A stretch of 8,331 nt of DNA from Robiginitomaculum sp. (GTDB lineage: Bacteria; Pseudomonadota; Alphaproteobacteria; Caulobacterales; Maricaulaceae), in assembly GCA_002733735.2 (NCBI GenBank), contig NVWT02000012.1, forward strand, positions 59,222-67,552. Direction: 5' to 3'. Shown piece after piece: positions 4,913-8,331 of this stretch. The notes beneath the pieces are model-generated. The model had not been told where the DNA came from and did no database searches. It saw only the letters and a list, made by a program, of their open reading frames with translations. Numbering within the stretch: position 1 is the stretch's first letter; each line of letters opens with the position of its first letter. A program made the translations under genes and the position numbers.

Positions 4913-6850
4913 TCAGGTAGTTTCGAGACGCACCAATAGATCGCCATCACCGACCTGCTGCCCCTTAGTAAAACCAATAACCGCTACCACTCCATCGCGT
5001 GGAGCCTTTAGCGCGTGCTCCATTTTCATGGCTTCCATTACCAACAAAACATCACCAGCGGCAACTTCGTCCCCGGTTTTACAATGTACCAGCAGAACTT
5101 TACCCGGCATTGGCGCACTGATTGTGTCCTGTGCAGCGGTTTGTTGCTGATCATCACTAGCGTCTGGCTCAAAGATCCCGTAAGCGCCGCCGGCAACAAA
5201 CAAAACCTGTTCGCCAGTTTGGGTTGTTATTAGCTTAGAGCCTGACAAGCCCTTTTCCAACACCACCGGTGCATTATCAACCAGCACAATTTGCGTACCA
5301 TCAATTTCAGTGACGCAGGTATTCAATACATCATCACCGATTTGCAATCTTTTTACTGTTTTAGGATTGCTGTTTAACCGCCAGCCATTTGATCCTTGCC
5401 AAAGGTCAATATTATTATTTTCTTTGACAATTTCAGCTGCATTATGAACCGCTACAAGTGCCGCAATGCTTTGCGCCTTGATGTTTTGATCGCCAAACCC
5501 AGTAATATATTTTTCAATAAATCCGGTATTGTGTTCAGCTCGGATAAATTCTTCATTTTGCAAGATTTGTCGCAAAAACTGTGCGTTTATCTTCACTGGC
5601 CAACTCGCAATGCACCCCAATGCATTGGCTAAATCATCAATACTTTGCTGTCTATTTTCCCGATGAACAATGATCTTTGCCAACATCGGGTCGTAATATT
5701 CACTAACTGTATCACCGGCCTCATAACCAGTATCCACACGAACACTACCCCCATCAAAACCGTCAAATATTTCTAGCTTACCTGTGGAAGGCAAAAAACC
5801 ATTATCCGGCTGTTCGGCATAAAGTCGCACTTCCACCGCATGACCAGATAATTGTATTTCTGACTGCTTGGGCAACACCCCACCGGCGGCCACTTCAAGC
5901 TGCAACTTCACCAGATCATAGCCGGTAATTGCCTCTGATACCGGATGTTCAACTTGCAATCTGGTATTCATCTCCATAAACCAGAATTTCTCAGGATCCA
6001 GCGCTCCAGAGCCATCAACAATAAACTCGACAGTGCCAGCATTGACGTAATTTACCGCTTTGGCCGCTTTTACCGCTGCATCACACATGGCTTTGCGCAT
6101 TGCATCATTCATGCCCGGAGCCGGTGCTTCTTCAACTACTTTTTGATGGCGGCGCTGTACTGAACAATCACGTTCGAAAAAATGCACGGCATTACCGTGA
6201 CTATCGCCAAACACCTGAACTTCGATATGCCGTGGATTGGAAATAAATTTTTCAATCAACATCTTATCATTACCAAAGGCAGAACTGGATTCGCGCCGTG
6301 CCGATTGTAATTGTTCGTCAAATTCTTCCGCCGCCTCGACTTTACGCATTCCCCGGCCACCGCCGCCCGCCACCGCCTTGATAAGCACCGGATAACCAAT
6401 TTTAGCAGCAGCATCAGCCAAAACTTGATCGTCTTGGTCATCACCATGATAACCGGGTGTTACTGGAACATTAGACTTTTCCATAAGCTTTTTGGCTTGG
6501 TCTTTCATCGCCATTTGCCGCATGGAGCTTGCGCTTGGCCCAACAAAAATTATTCCGGCAGCATCACAAGCTTCAGCAAACTCAGGGTTTTCCGACAAAA
6601 ACCCATATCCCGGATGAATGGCCTCTGCCCCGCTTTGCTTGGCAGCAGCGATGATTTTATCAATATCAAGATAGCTCTTGGCGGCCTCTGATGCACCAAT
6701 ATGCACCGCCTCATCAGCCAAACGCACATGGCGAGAATTTGCATCAGCATCGGAATAAACCGCAATGGTGCGAATACCCATTTGCTTGGCAGTATCAATA
6801 ACCCGACAAGCTATTTCACCTCGGTTAGCGATCAATATTGATTTAAACAA
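4913..6850 (-). CDS. mccA: Biotin-dependent acyl-CoA carboxylase alpha subunit, probably methylcrotonyl-CoA carboxylase
   Basis: A complete 645-residue subunit combining biotin carboxylase and biotin carrier. It carboxylates its own biotin using ATP and bicarbonate; the beta subunit then transfers CO2 to an acyl-CoA. In methylcrotonyl-CoA carboxylase this is a step of leucine catabolism. Domains: N-terminal biotin carboxylase fold (1-115, opening FKSILIANRGEIACRV), ATP-grasp with the Gly-rich loop AGGGGRGM (161-168), ERDCS (226-230) and EMNTRLQVEHPV (293-304, Arg297 and Glu301), then VRLYAE (341-346, Arg342). A linker domain (about 450-575, with NGWRLN at 488-493) precedes the biotinyl domain with MEAMKM (605-610, biotin on Lys609). 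The MEAMKMEH context and total length fit methylcrotonyl- better than propionyl-CoA carboxylase, where MEAMKMQN is usual. The start is TTG, supported by GAGGA seven bases upstream and by the family N-terminus. The beta subunit gene is not in the window. nadE ends 30 bases upstream, so co-transcription with it is likely. Confidence 0.88.
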   Translation of the reverse strand: MFKSILIANRGEIACRVIDTAKQMGIRTIAVYSDADANSRHVRLADEAVHIGASEAAKSYLDIDKIIAAAKQSGAEAIHPGYGFLSENPEFAEACDAAGIIFVGPSASSMRQMAMKDQAKKLMEKSNVPVTPGYHGDDQDDQVLADAAAKIGYPVLIKAVAGGGGRGMRKVEAAEEFDEQLQSARRESSSAFGNDKMLIEKFISNPRHIEVQVFGDSHGNAVHFFERDCSVQRRHQKVVEEAPAPGMNDAMRKAMCDAAVKAAKAVNYVNAGTVEFIVDGSGALDPEKFWFMEMNTRLQVEHPVSEAITGYDLVKLQLEVAAGGVLPKQSEIQLSGHAVEVRLYAEQPDNGFLPSTGKLEIFDGFDGGSVRVDTGYEAGDTVSEYYDPMLAKIIVHRENRQQSIDDLANALGCIASWPVKINAQFLRQILQNEEFIRAEHNTGFIEKYITGFGDQNIKAQSIAALVAVHNAAEIVKENNNIDLWQGSNGWRLNSNPKTVKRLQIGDDVLNTCVTEIDGTQIVLVDNAPVVLEKGLSGSKLITTQTGEQVLFVAGGAYGIFEPDASDDQQQTAAQDTISAPMPGKVLLVHCKTGDEVAAGDVLLVMEAMKMEHALKAPRDGVVAVIGFTKGQQVGDGDLLVRLETT

Positions 6851-6857
6851 TTTGCAT

Positions 6858-6862
6858 TCCTC
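6858..6862 (-). promoter_or_regulatory. Strong ribosome binding site for the TTG start of mccA
   Basis: GAGGA on the minus strand lies exactly seven bases before the TTG at 6850. An ATG at 6857-6855 directly abuts it with no spacer and is out of frame with mccA, reading MQIV then stop. The spacing therefore selects the TTG, which also gives the expected MFKSILIANRGE N-terminus. Confidence 0.65.
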
Positions 6863-6880
6863 ATATAAGATCGGCAGAGA

Positions 6881-8331
6881 CTATTCCCCGCGATCACGGT
6901 ATTTATTGGTAATCGGATAACGACGGTCTTTGCCAAAACTCCTTGGCCCCATTTTCACACCCGGCGGTGCTTGGCGGCGTTTATATTCTGCCAGATATAA
7001 CAGATTTTCAATACGTCGAACATCTTCTTTTGAATGTCCTTTGGCCAACAGATCAGCAATATCAGACTCGTTCTCCACCAAAGCAAACAGCATTTCATCA
7101 AGCACATCATACGGCGGTAAACTGTCTTCGTCTTTTTGGTCATCGCGCAATTCTGCCGATGGCGGTTTATCAATAACATTTTGTGGCACTATTTTTGTTG
7201 CTGCGCCAAGCATGCCATCAGGGCAATTTGAGTTACGCCAGTTTGCCAGCTCAAACACTTGTGTTTTATATACGTCTTTTAAGGCATTAAACCCACCGCA
7301 CATATCACCATAAAGCGTTGCATACCCCACGGCCATTTCTGATTTATTGCCAGTAGTTAACACCATTGAGCCAAATTTATTCGATAATGCCATTAAAATT
7401 ACTGCTCTGGCTCTGGATTGCAAATTCTCTTCTGTGGTATCGGCTTCACGCCCCTCAAACAATGGCTGCAAGGTAGTAGTTAGAGCATTTATAGTTGGCT
7501 CAATACTGATGGTTTCATACCGGCAATTAAGGGCTTTTACGCTGGCACTTGCGTCAATCAAACTGGTTTGCGAGGTGTGCTTTGATGGCATCATCACGCA
7601 CCAAACCCGTTTTGGCCCCAAAGCGTCAACAGCCAAAACAGCAGCCAGCGCACTATCAATTCCACCGGATAGCCCCAATACTACTCCAGGAAATCCGTTT
7701 TTATTGACATAATCGGCCAAGCCTAACACCAATGCCCGCCAATTTGCCTCAAGCACATCGGGGAAGTCTATTTTCTCGGCATTTGAACAAACCCAACCTT
7801 TGCCGGCATTGCTCCATTCGGATAAAGAATTAACCTCCTTAAAAGCGGCAAGCTGTTGCACAACACTTCCTTCTGCATCAGATGAAAAACTAGCTCCGTC
7901 AAAAACCAATTCGTCTTGTCCGCCGACTTGATTTACAAACAACATCGGAATGCTAATCTTGTCCTGCCAGTGCTGGAAAGTTTTCATTCGTAGAGCATGT
8001 ATGTCTTTACGATACGGGGAACCGTTGATGCAAATCAGCAATTCAGCGCCTTGCGCCGCAAGATGACACGGCACTTCGTCAAACCATATATCTTCACATA
8101 TTGGCAGACCAAGCTTAATACCGCGCCACAAAACCGTCTTGGGTAATGGCCCTTGGCTAAACACCCGTTTTTCATCGAAAACTCGATAATTCGGTAAGTT
8201 CACCTTATACCTGACCGCTTGAATTTCTCCTTGGTCAAGCAATAAAACCGCATTGAATAATTTATCATTTTCCAGCCATGGCGAGCCAATTATCAAAGCA
8301 GAACCACCATCAGATGTATCTTTGGCCAATT
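6881..8331 (-). CDS. nadE: Glutamine-dependent NAD+ synthase (5' end cut by window)
   Basis: Catalyses the last step of NAD biosynthesis: deamido-NAD is adenylylated with ATP and amidated with ammonia drawn from glutamine. It is a two-domain cytoplasmic enzyme. Residues are numbered from the first visible codon; the reading frame is open to position 8331 and the true start lies outside. Roughly 70-90 N-terminal residues are missing judged by usual family length, including the first catalytic Glu. The glutaminase (nitrilase-fold) domain shows NYRVFDEKRVF (47-57, catalytic Lys54) and GLPICEDIWF (74-83, nucleophile Cys78). The synthase domain carries the PP-loop LGLSGGIDSALAA (218-230), then TTGNKSEMAVGYATLYGDM (325-343), KDVYKTQVF (351-359) and PPSAELRDDQKDEDSLPPYD (389-408), all well kept. 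The C-terminus, KRRQAPPGVKMGPRSFGKDR, is typical. A leucine TTG near 8329 is an internal codon, not a start. It stands 30 bases upstream of mccA and is probably in one transcript with it. Confidence 0.93.
   Translation of the reverse strand, partial: LAKDTSDGGSALIIGSPWLENDKLFNAVLLLDQGEIQAVRYKVNLPNYRVFDEKRVFSQGPLPKTVLWRGIKLGLPICEDIWFDEVPCHLAAQGAELLICINGSPYRKDIHALRMKTFQHWQDKISIPMLFVNQVGGQDELVFDGASFSSDAEGSVVQQLAAFKEVNSLSEWSNAGKGWVCSNAEKIDFPDVLEANWRALVLGLADYVNKNGFPGVVLGLSGGIDSALAAVLAVDALGPKRVWCVMMPSKHTSQTSLIDASASVKALNCRYETISIEPTINALTTTLQPLFEGREADTTEENLQSRARAVILMALSNKFGSMVLTTGNKSEMAVGYATLYGDMCGGFNALKDVYKTQVFELANWRNSNCPDGMLGAATKIVPQNVIDKPPSAELRDDQKDEDSLPPYDVLDEMLFALVENESDIADLLAKGHSKEDVRRIENLLYLAEYKRRQAPPGVKMGPRSFGKDRRYPITNKYRDRGE

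Noticed and set aside
4803..5150. Plus-strand open frames opposite the oxygenase and mccA (also 3052-3440, 6311-6691 and 6930-7712)
   Set aside because: They are antisense to well-supported genes, have no recognisable domain, and their composition follows from the opposite strand's codon usage.
6550..6798. Minus-strand alternative frames inside mccA and nadE
   Set aside because: They lie wholly inside strongly conserved enzyme sequence in another frame and have no ribosome binding site or domain.

Overview
The window looks like chromosomal DNA of an alphaproteobacterium. Two genes support this: the left edge holds the N-terminus of MipZ, the ParA-like division-site ATPase of alphaproteobacteria that lack MinCD, and further in is a DUF1489 protein, a family I know mainly from this class. 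The base composition is fairly AT-rich for the class. The branch is uncertain; a Caulobacterales/Hyphomonadaceae/Rhodobacterales-type relative is an inference. I see no mobile element, tRNA, rRNA, CRISPR array or sign of recent transfer. Coding density is high and no gene-free stretch exceeds 100 bases.

Layout. Positions 1-179 (minus) carry the first 59 codons of mipZ, which leaves the window on the left. Diverging from it is the only plus-strand gene, a PapD-like periplasmic chaperone (255-998). Its last codons overlap, tail to tail, the end of a SPOR-domain lipoprotein gene. From there to the right edge everything is on the minus strand. In the direction of transcription the order is: nadE (glutamine-dependent NAD+ synthase, N-terminus cut by the window), a biotin-dependent acyl-CoA carboxylase alpha subunit best matching methylcrotonyl-CoA carboxylase (mccA), a JmjC/cupin-like Fe(II)/2-oxoglutarate oxygenase, two tandem secreted paralogues of unknown function, DUF1489 and the SPOR lipoprotein.

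How they fit together. nadE and mccA are 30 bases apart and probably co-transcribed; both are ordinary metabolism (NAD synthesis, leucine/isovalerate breakdown). The two secreted paralogues are 15 bases apart and form a tight pair behind their own candidate promoter, which overlaps an 8-base inverted repeat. The chaperone, both paralogues and the SPOR lipoprotein all carry export signals, so the left half has a cell-envelope theme beside a division regulator. The least described part is the oxygenase plus tandem-paralogue block (2265-4833). I found no sequence evidence for a defence, mobile or otherwise exotic system.
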